Numbered from the stretch's first letter, positions 1-12,200 are shown. The stretch: 64,000 bases of DNA from Xiphias gladius (GCF_016859285.1 NC_053415.1:3237501-3301500); one strand, 5' to 3'. Translations and numbers: made by a program. Notes: a model not told the origin generated them from the sequence alone.

Positions 1-730
1 CATAACATCCCTGTGCATTTCAAGCCCAGTAACACTGAGGTAAAAACTTGTCCACCCTAAGGACAAAATACTCAGGCACAAGCAGAACAACATAGTTACA
101 CAGTCCAATGTAGCAAGGAATACACAGACTTGTAGAATGGGCAATTAAACAACTGCTACATAAGCGCATGGCACAACACAGGAGAGCCAGTTCCTCAGGT
201 CAGGACTCAGCAGTCCACCTGCACCTTAAGGACAAAGGACACTCTTTTCAGGACAGTGATATACGAAATTTGGCCAGAGAAGACCGGTGGTTTGAAAGAG
301 GAGTGAAAGAAACCATTTTTGTCAATCTGGAACAACCGTCACTAAACAGAGGACGTGGTCTGAGACACCACCTCTCAGCCACCTACAATGCAGTTGTAGG
401 TAAATTCACTCCCCAGACAGCTGAACACCCATCCACACCAGGACTCATGTGACCACGCACATGATGGCAGGGTGGGTCAACGACTCACTTGTCACCCTAA
501 CGACCCTAAAGGTGCTAGCACCCATCCACACCTCGACCCATGTGATCCTAACGACTGATATGATGACCGGGAGGGTCAACGACTCATTTGACCTCAACAA
601 CTTGCTGATCTAACCAGATAATAAATACCCGGAGTTCCCCACTAGTCAGTAAAAACTGAAGAAGCCCTTTGGATGAGAGGCAAAACGTCTTCCAGAACCT
701 CAAGCAAGTCCAGTTGCCTTTGCATAAAAA
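1..730 (+). mobile_element. Penelope-like retroelement 3' fragment (GIY-YIG endonuclease end)
   Basis: The open frame at 168-449 encodes the C-terminal part of the GIY-YIG endonuclease found in fish Penelope-like elements. Recognisable stretches are HKRMAQHRRAS, LHLKDKGHSF, REDRWFERGVKE and SLNRGRGLRHHLS. Upstream, 1-167 still reads as the preceding part of the same protein (IPVHFKPSNT, then a region around HPKDK and HKQNN), but frameshifts and stops break it. The tail at 640-720 carries the phrase around GAAGAAGCCC..GGATGAGAGGC that typically follows these elements. The copy is a decayed 5'-truncated insertion in the first coding intron of clasp1. The reverse transcriptase would lie outside the window, if it survives. 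Confidence 0.8.
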
Positions 731-1689
731 TTACAGGATTTAGGGGAATCTCTTGGAAGAAAGGGAATATAATATTCATAATTATATTTTCAATAGTGTA
801 TAAATCACCCTGAAACTAAGAATCAATGTGTTTTCGGTAGCTTAGTTAAACTTTCATTCATATCATTGCGAAATTTTAAGCTTTTATACTTAATGTTTTT
901 GAAGCAGGACCCTGAGTATTTTGATCAAGTAGCAGGTAAAAAAGATGTGTCAGATTCAGTGGACTACAGCTGTTAATTCCATGTGTCAAATACATATATA
1001 ATCAACATTTTCGTAGATTGAGTAAAAATATTTTTTTATTAAAATAATAAATTACTCGGATATGGGAATCAGGGCCAAAAAAAACACATTCAGAACATCC
1101 CTACATTTATACTTATATTTTTTGCACATAAAAAGGCAAAATGGAAAACAAGAGAGAATGAGGCGGTAAGTGGGGTTAAAGTAAATCTTTCACCATGCTG
1201 GTATAAAGTTTTCAGTTTTACGTAATTTCATATTAATATTGGATTCCAGCCACATTACACCTGATTGTCTCAGTTAGCCGCATCCCATTTAGCAGCTAAC
1301 GAATGTAAGCACTTAAAATGTCTCGCTTTATTAGGCCACATAATTTGCTGTAAAATATCCTGTTGAGACATTATATTCCCCTGCAGGGCAACAGAAACAG
1401 TCTTTTATGAGTACAACTTCAAAGGGATGTCATTCAGCTGCTCCCTCAAACAATTAGTTGCCTCAGTGTTTGAGTATCTATCGATCCAGTCTTTGGTGAT
1501 GTCAACTGATCAATCCTCCCTCTAGCCAAACATCCTCCCTCTAGCCACACACTACATCCTGACCCCCCCCCCAAAAAAAGGCTTTCTGTCCTTGTTCATT
1601 TTTTGCTGTTGTTTCCCCCCTAAAGCAACTTGCTGCATTGTATCACCATGATTCAGTTGCAAAACCCTGAAAGTACACCAGATGTACTT

Positions 1690-2012
1690 GCGACTAAAGA
1701 TTATTTTCATTAGTAATCTGCCAATTATTTTTTCAATTAGTCATTTGGTCTTAGAAACGTCAAAAGATTGGAAGCTATTTTGTTTGACCAAAAGTGCAAA
1801 TACCTAAAAATATTTCGTTTTTAAATGATAAATGCCAAAGAAAAGCAGGAAATCCACTCATTTGAAAGGCTGGAATTAGTGAACAGTGGGTATTGTTTCA
1901 CTATTTTTGCTTTAAAAATTACTGAAAGGATTCTTCGATTATACAAACAGTTGCTGAACAATTTCCTATCCATCAACCAATCAATTAAATCGAATAATTG
2001 TTTCAGCTCAAA
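1690..2012. mobile_element. hAT-like non-autonomous element (MITE), copy A
   Basis: The ends read GATTATTTTCATTAGTAATC at the left and TCGAATAATTGTTTCAGC at the right, an imperfect inverted pair typical of the abundant fish MITE that begins and ends with a 'gattaatcgattat' motif. The interior has the family's recurring phrases (GTCATTTGGTC, ACTGAAAGGATT). A second copy lies at 9,786-10,142 and a fragment near 42,945-43,075. It has no coding capacity. The hAT assignment is from family resemblance only. Confidence 0.55.
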
Positions 2013-2783
2013 TCACATGATACTCAGCCTTACAAATTAGCAACTGTAATTTTTGTATGTTGAAGAAAGACAATGCTTTGGTCCTTTGTTAGGCCTACTC
2101 AGTCTGTAGTAACACACTTGTTGTATAATACAATACAAAGTCATTGTTGTGATACACATGGTAAACACTGATTCTCAAACCTTTTGGTCTCAGAGACCAG
2201 AAAAACTATGAAAATGAGTAAGAAGTAATGGTATCACCATCCTATATAAAGCCAAACAGTAAACAGTAATAAGCAGTAGAGAAAAAGCCATTCTATACCA
2301 GGAAATAAACCGAGGGACCAGTAACTGAATGGCTCCCCAAAGACGCACCAGTCCCCTGCCTTTAGTCTGAGAAACACAAGTTTAGACAGAAACACTGAGC
2401 TGACTGAAGCCCACAACAGTGCAGAAGACGCAATGGTAGTCTTACCAGGTTCCTGACGCATCTGTGGATCTGAAATTAGGAGAGAAACTGAACACAGGCC
2501 TGATACTTAGATATGAAGCAGGTAGAATGTAAATGACTAGTTGGTAGTCATGACCAGAAGTAAAATTGCAAGTCAAGAGTACGTTTTTCAGCTTGTTTCA
2601 TACACTTGAACACACCTGAATGATAACACATTAGACACAACACCAGCTATTAAACTGTCCCTAAAGCTGGAAGTAAGGTAACAGTGAAAATGCTGTCCCC
2701 CAAATGATGCAGACCTCTTATAGGGCAGTGTAAAAGAATTTCTGTCAGTTGCATACTGGTGGCCTGTACGACAATCCTCAGTA

Positions 2784-3951
2784 CAGTGGCTTTGAATTAT
2801 TCAGACCACTTCAGTTTTTGCACACTTTATTGTGTTGTAGATTTAATTGTAAAATTTGTGCAACTTTATTAAAAGTCAAAAACTGAAATCTCTTAAAAGT
2901 ATTCAGTTCTTTGCAGGAGTCCTTTTGGAAGTAATTAGAGCTTCAAGCCTTATTGGGTGAGTCTCTACAAGCTTTGCACACCTGGATTTGGGGCAGTTTA
3001 TCATTCTCTGTCCATCTGACCTGCCATCTTTATGTCTGGGCTTTGGCTGGGCCTCTCAAGGGCAGTCAGAGACTTTACCAGTGTTGTCTTGGCTGTAATC
3101 TTTGGGTCATTGTTGTGCTGAAAGGTGAACCATTGCCCCGGTCTAAGTCTGGTAGTGTTTGGAGCTCTGTCCAAGGGGTTAAACTTTTGTCTCATCAGAC
3201 CAGAGAATCTTTCTCCTCGTGCTCTCAAGAATCCTTTAGATGCCATTTAGCAGACTCCAAGCATGATGTCATATGCCTTTTACTTTAAGAGGCTTCTATC
3301 TAGCCACTCTACCATAAAGTGGTTGATGGAGTAATACTAAGGGGGGCATCCTTCTGACAGGTTCTCCAATCTCAGTAGAAGACCTGTAAAGGTCTGTTAA
3401 GAGTGACCGTGGGTTTCTTGGTCACCTCCCTGACCACCTTCTTGCCCTCTTACTCAGTTTGGACGCACAGCCAACTCTAGGAAGAGTCCTGGTGGTTCCA
3501 AACTTCTTCCATTTCACAGTTATGGAGGCCACTGTGTTCCTGGGAACACTCAAAGCTTAAGAAATGGTTTTATATCCTTGCTCTGATCTCTGCCTCACCA
3601 CAATTTTATCATGGAGGTCTACAGAGAGAAAGTGTGTATGCCTTTCTAAACTATGTCCAGATAATTCAGTTTGCCACAGGTGGACTCCAGTCAAGTTCTA
3701 GACACATCTCAAGGGTAATTAAAGCAAAGAGGATGCATCTGACCACAGGAGTGCCACAGCAAAGGATCTGGATACTTTTGTAAATGAGAGATTTAGTTTT
3801 GATTTTTAATACAATTGCAAAGAATTCTAAAATCATGTTTTCACTTTGTCATTGGGTTATTGAGTTGGCAAATTTATAAATTTAGAATTAAATCTACAGC
3901 ACAACAGAGTGTGCAAAAGTGAAGCGGTCTGAATACTCTCTGAAACCACTG
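2784..3951 (-). mobile_element. Tc1-like DNA transposon, decayed, complete with both ends
   Basis: Both ends are seen. The left reads CAGTGGCTTTGAATTATTC and the right, reverse-complemented, CAGTGGTTTCAGAGAGTATTC, each followed by CAGACC.CTTCA and a long shared inverted repeat. TA dinucleotides flank the element at 2,782-2,783 and 3,952-3,953, the Tc1/mariner target duplication. On the minus strand, 3,001-3,246 retains transposase residues including FQHNNDPKITAK and RPSQSPDIKMAGQ, the region of the second Asp and the final Glu of the DDE triad, but the Glu is not preserved in the readable frame. The transposase is broken by frameshifts. It sits in the first coding intron of clasp1. Confidence 0.85.
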
Positions 3952-3953
3952 TA

Positions 3954-6828
3954 CATCAGTACTGATCCTGTAAACGTCTTGCCTGTGGTCTGCTCAGGCC
4001 ACTCGGCACAGATATGGCTGAACAACATTACAGGTTGCACTAGGTTGTCTGAGCGATCACTTCAATGCTTGCCAAACCGGAAACCAGTCCTGCCAGCCTG
4101 AATTGATTTAGTTAGTAAACCAGCTCTGCTCCCAGGCTCAGCTTTGTACAGGCAGAGATAGAGATGAAAATAATGGGGGGGTTACATGATGAATGGTTAA
4201 TGACAAGAGCCTAACTGGTCTCCTAGAGGCAGGAGAGGAGTGAAAAAAAAGGCGGATCACAGGTGGACTGAAGTGCAAATCACACCCTTGTTTACTGTTT
4301 GTTTACTGCTGTTTTGCGGTCCTGCAGCATCGGGAGTTAAACTTGGGCTGAAATCTGTCGACAGTAATTCCCACTGGGGCCACTGAAATCTCAAAATCTA
4401 TGCACGGGAGTGTGTTTGAGTGAAAATGTCAATCAAATATAATATATTCTTTCTCATTGTCTTCTCTTGCTGAAAAGACAATCAGTCTTTTTAAGACTGA
4501 TTACTTAAAATTTCAGAATACCCCAATCATGTTCTGACCAAAGGACAAGTCAGCAATGCTCCCTTTTTTATTTAATGCTCTTTATTTTTCTGAGAATTAT
4601 TTGTATGACCAGCATTATAGGGTCATAAGATTATTTTGTTAAATCTACCATCTTAAACCAATGCAGTCAGTCAATGCTGTTGGCATGATGATTTAAGCTT
4701 CTTTTAGTGTTGTAGTAGTAGGTCAGATAACTGCATTAAAAAAAAGCATTAAAATTTGATACAATATAACTGGTATGAATAAAAGACATGTGACCCAGGT
4801 GTGTGTTGAATGTAATCACACAAGAGCTCATGAAATACTGCATCAGTGTGAATCTTGAGGTGGGCGTGGTCTCTGCATGACAAGACAGGATGAACCAACA
4901 ATTATGGAGAACGCAGGGAACACTTCATATATCAAGCCTGTGCACACAGCAAGAGCAGAAATGCACTAAAGGACACTCAGACAACTAACAGACTAAATAT
5001 AACCTTATCTAGAGACTGCAATTATCTACAAACCATCACAGTGAAATTCAGTGTTTTTCTGACAAACTGCTGCTCCTCACTCAGTCTTGCTTCCTTAACA
5101 GCACCACACCTCTGTAATTAGCCAATCATTAGGCATATGCAGACTTGTTTTGTGTTGATTTAGCAGCTGAAACCACAGGTGGGAGGTGGCTGGTAGCTTG
5201 ACACACCCTGAGATGGATGAGACACAGAGAAGGAGGTCGCTCTGGAAAATGACAACTGCAATCAAGAGTTGTCTACCAAGCACATGACTCTTTCCATTTT
5301 AAAATGTATTTAAATGAATCATTAAATCGCTATATTTAGAAACAATCAAAATAGCCTGGCAACGGCAGTCAGTGATGTTCACACTTTCTGCTCCTTTAAG
5401 AAGGGCATTTCCAAGACAATACTGATCACATCACACACAAAGACAAGTCACTCCTATTTATATGGATATTAGGGAATAAACAAAGAAATGGTGAAGTTGC
5501 ATCACGTAACATGATCATGCTAGACGAGTCTTACAAGAGCATTAAAAATGGTAATTTCTATGTGATTTATTACACCTGGCTATTGAAGGATTTTTTCCTT
5601 AAATTTAGAATTACCTGTAAGAATTCATTTTCCAAAGGTGAATAAAATCTACAGGGGAATTTATTAACATTTTCCAATATGTTACCAATGCCAAACAAGT
5701 AGGCTTTCCTGTTTCACGTTTTCCCTAGGTGCACTGGAACTTGCGTATAGATTATTTGTTAGGCAGGAGGTTAGTGGCCAATTCTGCCACATAAAAGAGA
5801 CCACCCTTATTATTATCTTTGATACAACATTAAAACATAACAAGTTAGCTGGAGCATTTACAGTGACAAGGAGAACACCTGATAGTCCCCAATCAAAAGT
5901 TTTTTTTTTTTAATGTATACTGTCTACACTACTATACTATTAACAGCTGCAAACATACTGTAATGCTTCAGTAATCATTTGAACTAAGCTGAAATTCAAA
6001 AGGTTTAGAGCCTGACACTTCCAAAAGTATTAACGTAAAAAAGTTACAAATTGTCCTCCCTGTGCTCTCCTGCTTGAGACTGTAAAAAGGAACAAATGAA
6101 GTTTGTTTCTCTCTTAGTAACCATGGTAGGCCCTTCTTTTATGTTTTAAAACAGCTGAGATACAGTACTAGTGTTGCTGTCCAAAATTTTATTTTGTTCC
6201 AGAAAAATAAAATACATTTAAATCTCAAATGTGCTGTGAGCCCAAACTGAAATTTATTGTTAGCCTGACAAGATGTTAAACCCATTCCAATCAGAGATAT
6301 AGAAGGAAGAGTACACTGAGTGGTTCTGTTCTTCTGCAAAAAGAGTTATCCCTTACACTTGTCAGTTAACCAGTATGGTGGTAAAACAATCTAATGTTTG
6401 TTATCTAAACAAAAAAAGGTATGTATTGCAAAGAAAGCACAGTGTTTGCCTGAATACTAAACTGAAGTTTGCCTTGTTTTAGAGGCAACCCCCAAACCTC
6501 CATTTATGGTGAATGAATCTCTCTCTCTCTCTCTCTCGAACTGAATAGTTTCCATATTAGTTACCAAGTGATCGGGTTGGCCTGTGCTAAGGATACTGCC
6601 TCTAAGGGGGTAACTAACAAGAAAAATAGTGCCACTGAAAAAATAAAGATATGTTTTTGTAGCAGCCCTATCAGCCCAAAGAAGGTATACATCGTCACTT
6701 GTTGTGACAGGTTGACAGACTGACTCACCTAAGCCTCTACAAGCCTTTTAGTACCCAGAAAACACAGAAAAACAACGCATCTTCTATCCAGTGCTTACAA
6801 CAGGAAAACTAATTTCTTGCATTTCTCA
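3954..6828. other. clasp1 intron sequence, no gene recognised
   Basis: AT-rich intron DNA between two Tc1-like insertions. The short open frames on both strands lack codon-like structure and recognised motifs. A (CT)n tract of about 22 bp lies at 6,513-6,536 and a homopolymer T run at 5,900-5,911. I see no exon with a convincing splice pair. Confidence 0.6.
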
Positions 6829-7575
6829 AAGCCTTCATGAATGTAAATACAGAGGGATTTACCACAAGGAGCATACCACTGGTAACACTCAAGAACAGAA
6901 AGGCCAGAATAGACTTTGACAGAAAAACCTCTAAAAATACCTGCCTAGTTCTGGAACAAGATTCTTTGGACAGATGAAACCCAGGTGAACTTGTACCAGA
7001 ATGATGAGAAGAGAAGAGTACGGAGAAGGGAGGGAATGGCTCATGTTCCATAGCAACCACATCATCTGTCAAACATGGTAGAGGCAGTGGTATGGCATGG
7101 GCATGTATGGCTGCCAGTGGAACCGGGTCACCGGTGTTTATTGATGATGTGACTGCTGATAGAAGTAGCAGGATGAATTCTGAAGTGTGAAGGGCTTTAC
7201 TATCTGCTCAGATTCAGCCAAATGCTGCAAAACTGATGGGACGGTGCTTCACAGTCAGATGGATAATGACCAACAACATACTGTGAGAGCAACCCAAGAG
7301 CAAAGGATTTTCATTCAAGTATTTAAAAATAATCCTAATATTTAGAATTGTGTTGGTTTGTCCAATTACATCTGAGCCTCTGAAAATGAGGGACTGTATA
7401 AAAATGGCTGTAATTCCTAAACGGTTAATGTGATGTTTTTGTTAAACCCCTTGAATTAAAGCTGAAAGTCTACACTTCAATCACTTGATGGCTTTGTTTC
7501 AAGTCCATTGTGGTGGTGTACAGAGGCAAAATTACAAAACCTGTGTCACTGTCCAAATACTTATGGACCTAATTG
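6829..7575 (+). mobile_element. Tc1-like transposon, 5'-truncated and internally deleted
   Basis: This copy belongs to the same family as the element at 47,198-48,746. It starts abruptly at GCCTTCATGAATGTAAATAC, in the middle of the transposase gene, and ends with the family terminal repeat (GTCCAAATACTTATGGACC) followed by TA. At about 7,300 the sequence jumps from the ACCCAAGAGC phrase straight to CAAAGGATTTTCATTC. In the longer copy these are separated by about 230 bp that includes the final-Glu region of the DDE domain. Frameshifts and stops break the coding region. It is an inactive relic. Confidence 0.8.
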
Positions 7576-8872
7576 TATATCATAAACCTCAAACAGGGCA
7601 AACTTCTAACATGGCACAATGAAGGAAGTTTTGTCTATGACCAAAAGTATCAACTCTTTATGAAACCCCATATCTGCCTGCTCTGGCCTCCCAGTACCCC
7701 CTCATCTGAGCTGTAACCAGGCCAGATCCAATTAAGCTCATTCTTGCTCCATGTCCTAAACTCACATTTCGAACTTTCTCTGGCCTCTCATCGCCATTTC
7801 TCTCAGGCCATGTGCCGGAATTCCGAGAGAAAAAAAACACAGGAGAGCAACAAATGTTATAATATGCAAACACAAAAAGTACCATCAGGCACAAATTAGC
7901 ACCACAGCACTGAGACTGCAGAGACACTAAGAGAAAGAAAAACAACTAAAAGCCTTCCTCATCCTCGCTCTGCTATAGTATGTAGGGTGTGGGGGCAGGC
8001 TTGGCTTTGTTCAGGCAGAGGTGTCTGACATTTCTAGGCACAGACAAAGCAAAAGCAGCATATCCCAACATGAAATCAGAGCTTTAGTAAACAATGTGTT
8101 CTTGGAGGCATGGCAGAGAAAGCAACCTGTGGCTGCGATTCAGGGTCAGATAAAACTGTGCCCTAGATTCAACTCCAAAATAAAGCACAATCAATCAGAG
8201 GAGAAGAATGTGAGCCATGCTGAAGCAAAACAATAATGTTATGTGCCTTTGCCTGCATGAGAGCATTTTGCTTTACTGCACAGCAAAAGGTCAGAAAAAC
8301 TGGAAGTTCTTCCTTAAACAAACTAAAAAGAGGCTATTATATGGCTTTACAATGAAACAGAAGTGCTGTCTAAACACAGAAAAGAAACAGAATGCTGCAA
8401 CAAGCTTACACTGTAGCACAGTTGTTTTCCAGGTGTTTGATTTGACTCAAAGACCAGTAGCATCTATCATATGTGTAATATAAACTGGCAATGTTCAGCA
8501 CTGTTTGGACAACTGAAAACAGCATCATCTAAATGAATGATAGCTTTATAAATCTGAGATTTAAACTATAAAGTTACTTTGAACCCTTTATCTCAAAGGT
8601 AAGCATACATCACAGTTGAAATAGCCATGACCAAACTTTTCTAATAAACAATAGGAAAAACAACACTTAAAGCATGCTGGTCAACACAACACTACCGCTT
8701 CCATTAATGAGAGGAGAGTCAGTCCACAATATACAGAAAATGTCAGAGGGAGGAAAATGTTGAATTGTTAATTGAGAATAAAAAGGCATGCACTGAGATG
8801 TCTGAGTGCAGCAATATACTGTACTTTTGTCTGAAACCCAATGCAGTTTACTGCCTCGTCAGTTGAGTTTAC
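7576..8872. other. clasp1 intron sequence next to the first coding exon
   Basis: Intron DNA between a Tc1 relic and the donor site of the clasp1 coding exon. Short open frames at 7,658-7,945, 8,021-8,236 and 8,217-8,483 show no family resemblance. I see no RNA gene or strong repeat. Confidence 0.55.
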
Positions 8873-9608
8873 CTTGAAGTTGCTGGAGTTGACCCAGGAG
8901 CTGGCGATGCCGTCAACCATTTTGTCCAGTGCTGTCTGATCCTGTTCCAGGTCGTGAGACTTCTCCTTGTCCAAAATGTAATCAATGATCTCTTGTCCTA
9001 CCTGCAGCCGTCGGCCCATGTCCTTCTGTAGGACCTGGGCCAGGCAGTTCTCCATGCTGGGCTCCATCATCCTGGCCTTTGATAAACACCCCCCCTGGCT
9101 TCCTCAGTCTGCCTTGCTGACTGACTGACTGACTGACTGTCTACTAGCAATCCTCCACTGCTCAAAGCAGTGGGACTGACAGCTAAACAAAAGGAGCCTC
9201 ACTTGGTGAGTATGTGGCTGGTTGACCCAGAAAAGGGAGAAAAAGAAAGGGGCAAGTGTACACACTCTGCTTGTATTTATTTATACCCGAGGACAGGCCT
9301 TCTTTTTGTGCCAAGGGCTAGCTCGCTAGCAAGCTAGTGGCCGTGCCCCAGGGATGGATGGAGGAGGGCTTGGGGAATGGCAGCAATGCAGCATGTGTGT
9401 GTCTGGACAGCAGCTGGGGAAAGTTTACTGCACCCTCCCACTTGGGTTTTTTCTTCCTCTTCTTTCTTAGAGGAGCCTGAACCAAACCACTATAGCTGGG
9501 GTAGAAGAGGTGGTGTAGGCTAGCAGCAGGCAAGGCAGCAAATGTAGATGGATGGAGGGGACTGGCTTAGAGATCCATGTCTTGTCCCGGGATTTGCCCT
9601 GGGGAGCC
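8873..9608 (-). CDS. clasp1: CLASP1-type CLIP-associating protein, first coding exon plus 5' UTR (partial gene)
   Basis: CLASP proteins bind growing microtubule plus ends and kinetochores and promote microtubule rescue. This exon gives their first 65 residues. The start codon is at 9,065-9,067 (an in-frame ATG immediately upstream begins at 9,070), and coding runs down to 8,873, where CTTCAAG is followed by the donor GTAAAC. The protein has the hallmark CLASP N-terminus: MEPSMENCLAQVLQKD, then LQVGQEIIDY, LDKMVDGIASSWVNSSNFK. This is the start of the first TOG-like domain. A strong acceptor (pyrimidine tract ending CTCTAG) at 9,609 makes 9,068-9,608 a long 5' UTR. That UTR holds a (GACT)n repeat and an upstream frame of 71 codons (9,318-9,533). 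The adjacent nifk gene favours CLASP1 over CLASP2. Later exons lie beyond the window. Confidence 0.9.
9115..9138. repeat. (GACT)n microsatellite in the clasp1 5' UTR
   Basis: About five and a half copies of the tetranucleotide CTGA lie roughly 50 bases upstream of the clasp1 start codon, inside the inferred 5' UTR. Confidence 0.85.
9318..9533 (-). other. upstream open reading frame in the clasp1 5' UTR
   Basis: A 71-codon frame starting MPAASLHHLFYPSY lies wholly inside the inferred 5' UTR exon and ends about 250 bases before the CLASP1 start. It has no family resemblance. If the 9,609 acceptor is used, scanning ribosomes would meet it before the main start, so it could lower translation. 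Its coding status is unknown. Confidence 0.35.
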
Positions 9609-9764
9609 CTAGAGGAGCAGAGAGGACAGCAGACAATAGGACAGAGTCAATTCATTAACAAATCTCTTAATTTAAATTAGAAACATCATTAGTGATTAAG
9701 CTCATGGTACATAAAAATACTCTGGAAAAAAGGAGAGCAGTTTATCTACTAAAATTAACCTGAT

Positions 9765-10502
9765 ATACACTATATGGCCAACAGTAAGGCTGCATCTAAC
9801 TATTTTCATTATGGATTAATCTGCACATTATTTTTGTGATCATTTATTTGGACGGAAATGTCAGAAAACAGTGAAAATGACAGGTTTAAATCAAGTTTAA
9901 CATGTGTCCTCAAATTGCTTGTTTTGTCCAATCAAAGTTTCAGAACCTAAAGATATTCAATTTACTACCACATAAAGAAAAGAAAAGCAGCAAATACTCA
10001 TATTTGGGAAGCTGAACCAGATAATGTTTGGAATTTTGCTTGAAAATGGTTTAAATGGTATAACAACCAATTATCAAAATGGTTGCTGGTTATTCTTCTG
10101 TCAATCAACTAATCCATTAATCGATTGATTGTTTCAACTCTAGACAATAGTGTGTAACTTTGTGGCAACAATTAAGAGAAGAGAGTTTCCTGTTTTCCCA
10201 GTCTGGTGTGGAAGAAGATCCCTGACCTCAATGCCATCCAAAACCTTTGATATGAACCGGAAAGCCGACTGTGAACCAGGTGTTATTGCCCAACATTAGT
10301 GGCAAACCTCACTAATGCTCTTATAGCTGAATAGCAGCAAAACCCTGCCGCCAGGTTCCAAAATCCCATGGAAGGCCTTACCAGACGAGTGGAGGCTGCT
10401 AGAGCAGCGGATCAATCATCATGGTTTAGCAGTGAGATGTGCAACTACCACATATTGGTGTAATGTTTGGGTGTCTGAATAGTTTTGGCCATAGTGTTAG
10501 TA
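9765..10502. mobile_element. Tc1-like relic interrupted by a hAT-like MITE (nested insertion)
   Basis: The outer element starts with TATACACTATATGGCCAA (from 9,763) and ends with TTTTGGCCATAGTGTTAGTA, matching inverted ends of a common fish Tc1-like family. Its 3' half (10,143-10,500) keeps decayed transposase phrases such as CCCTGACCTCAATGCCATCC. The inner piece at 9,786-10,142 is a second copy of the MITE seen at 1,690-2,012, with ATTTTCATTATGGATTAATC on one side and AATCGATTGATTGTTTCAAC on the other. The MITE therefore inserted after the Tc1-like copy. Both lie in the clasp1 intron between the non-coding exon and the first coding exon. Confidence 0.7.
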
Positions 10503-11100
10503 TATTGCCAGCATTCCCCAATAGTGTTAATTAGGCTAATGTTGCCGAGCAAGACACTGGCTGCCAATGATGAGAGTCATAGCAAAACTGCTTGGACAAC
10601 AATTTTACACCAAGAATTTTAAAAAGGAGCCAAATAATTGTACAGCAATCAACACTAAACCTCACCCAAACACACATCGCCCCTCCTCTCCGGCAGCTTC
10701 AAATACTCAGCTTGAAAACCCACTACAGTCATGGAAACACAGGGGCTGAGGGGTTAAGCTTCAGTAAAAACTCCAAATGAATACGACTCAAGTACGTCAC
10801 TGCAGTATGTATATTTGCTCCAGTTCCAGACTGCTCGATCATATTCTGGTGAGGCTCCCTCCGTCCAAATAACCCCAACCTTTTTGTTTGACAAGATTAT
10901 CTTCCAGAAAGGAATGCTTAAACAACCTTTATCTGATGTGGCCCTTTGTTCCAAGAGGTGAAAATCCAACCAGCATGTCTTGGAGTTAGATATGGACCAG
11001 ATTCACTGGACTATGACCTTTTAACTGCCATATTGTGTGAAATACTTTCTCCTTAATACAATAAATAATGTCAGAACTTCTTCTTTACTAATTTTTATAT
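10503..11100. other. clasp1 5' intron sequence, nothing recognised
   Basis: Unique-looking intron DNA with short open frames but no motif, splice pair or RNA fold that I can support. Confidence 0.5.
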
Positions 11101-11102
11101 AT

Positions 11103-11180
11103 AGCAGCTGGATAGCTCAGCAGCTGGATAGCTCAGCGGTTAACACTGCTGACTTTGGCGCAGTTCTAACGAGGTAAGTG
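11103..11180 (+). repeat. tRNA-like SINE head fragment with a 16-bp tandem repeat
   Basis: CAGCTGGATAGCTCAG occurs twice in a row, and the second copy runs into CGGTTAACACTGCTGAC. TAGCTCAG.GGTTA resembles the A box of a tRNA-derived promoter, as in fish SINEs. A clear B box is not readable, so this is a fragment and not a tRNA gene. Confidence 0.45.
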
Positions 11181-11594
11181 GAAAAAAACAGAATCAGGAG
11201 TAAAACAACAGAACCAATAACACAGACTGTGTGAACGTGTATATGCATATGTCTATGTGTGTAAGTATTGCAGACGACTGTGTATGCATGGACAGTTAAG
11301 TGTGAGGGTGTGTGTGTATGAGTGTAAGTAAATGTTGAAGAAGCTGCACTGGTCTGAGTCTAATCAAATTTTAGCAATAACATAATAGGTATGTTTAAAT
11401 GAGCTGTTAAAAATGTAACTGAAGGCATAAAAATGCACAATATGTCCACAACATTTCGGTTTCTCATAGAATGGTTTTATTAATACACCCCCTATAATAT
11501 CTTGTAATTTTACCAATGCTTTGTTCAGTTTATACCAGACCTTTGACAAGCCAGTCATCCTTGTAAAACAGATTTGCTCGGTATGTCTTGCCCC

Positions 11595-11596
<2 letters not shown>

Positions 11597-11653
<57 letters not shown>

Positions 11654-11691
11654 ACCCACCCACACCACCACCACATACACACACACCTCTG
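11597..11691. repeat. (CA)n microsatellite
   Basis: An almost pure CA run of about 55 bp is followed by CCCACCCACCC and further CA units. The long His/Thr or Val/Cys reading frames over it are low-complexity artefacts. Confidence 0.95.
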
Positions 11692-12031
11692 CTTTTGTGC
11701 AACGTTAGCTGAGCTCCAGCTAGCTCAGAACCTGACCATCAGCTTCAACAGCTTCCAGACACTGCCAACGTGAAAAAAAAGCTTCCCCTGTATCTTAGCC
11801 CCATGCCCATGAAACACCCCTTTTTCTTTGTTCCTCTATAAAACAGAAAGCTAACCTTTCCACTGTGCCAGACAAAGTAGGTGTGTAGGGAATAAAAGCT
11901 AAAGCTAGCCCCTAGCGAAGCCCTTCCTTTCAATGAAACGTCAGTTCACAGCCAGGCAGACGGGCAGCACAAAGACAAAATGTGACAAGGAGGCGAGGAG
12001 GTTTAGCCACATCATTCATGTCTCTACTTAC

Positions 12032-12200
12032 CATATCCTGCTTAAGTGCCGCAGCTGGCTCGGACATACGACTGTTTATTCCTTGTTGTAAATATACAGT
12101 CTACGGCCTGAAATCTCCTCTGTCTTTCTTTTTCTCTCACACTCTCCACCCGGAATGTTGCCTGCAGGACAAGAATGGGATCGTCGTGCGCAGGCGCAGT
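12032..12200 (-). promoter_or_regulatory. clasp1: inferred clasp1 first non-coding exon and promoter
   Basis: On the minus strand a strong donor (GGATATG followed by GTAAGTAGAG) ends a candidate exon at 12,032. Upstream, near 12,185-12,200, is TGCGCAGGCGCAG (as read on the plus strand), which resembles an NRF-1 site, in the only locally CpG-richer stretch of this interval. Together with the strong acceptor at 9,609 this fits a non-coding first exon of clasp1 spliced across about 2.4 kb. The transcription start is approximate and no cDNA was available. Confidence 0.5.

Noticed and set aside
6809-7072. 87-codon minus-strand frame repeated in part at 47,894-48,076
   Set aside because: Both are the antisense shadow of Tc1-like transposase copies.
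1-8872. Search for the U4atac snRNA gene, which in human lies inside CLASP1
   Set aside because: No segment resembling U4atac was seen in this intron. It may lie in another clasp1 intron outside the window.
11103-11180. tRNA gene call at the TAGCTCAG motif
   Set aside because: No intact B box, acceptor stem or anticodon arm. It is better explained as a SINE head.
11364-11773. Long open frames rich in His/Thr/Pro or Val/Cys around 11,600
   Set aside because: They are translations of the (CA)n microsatellite and not a gene.
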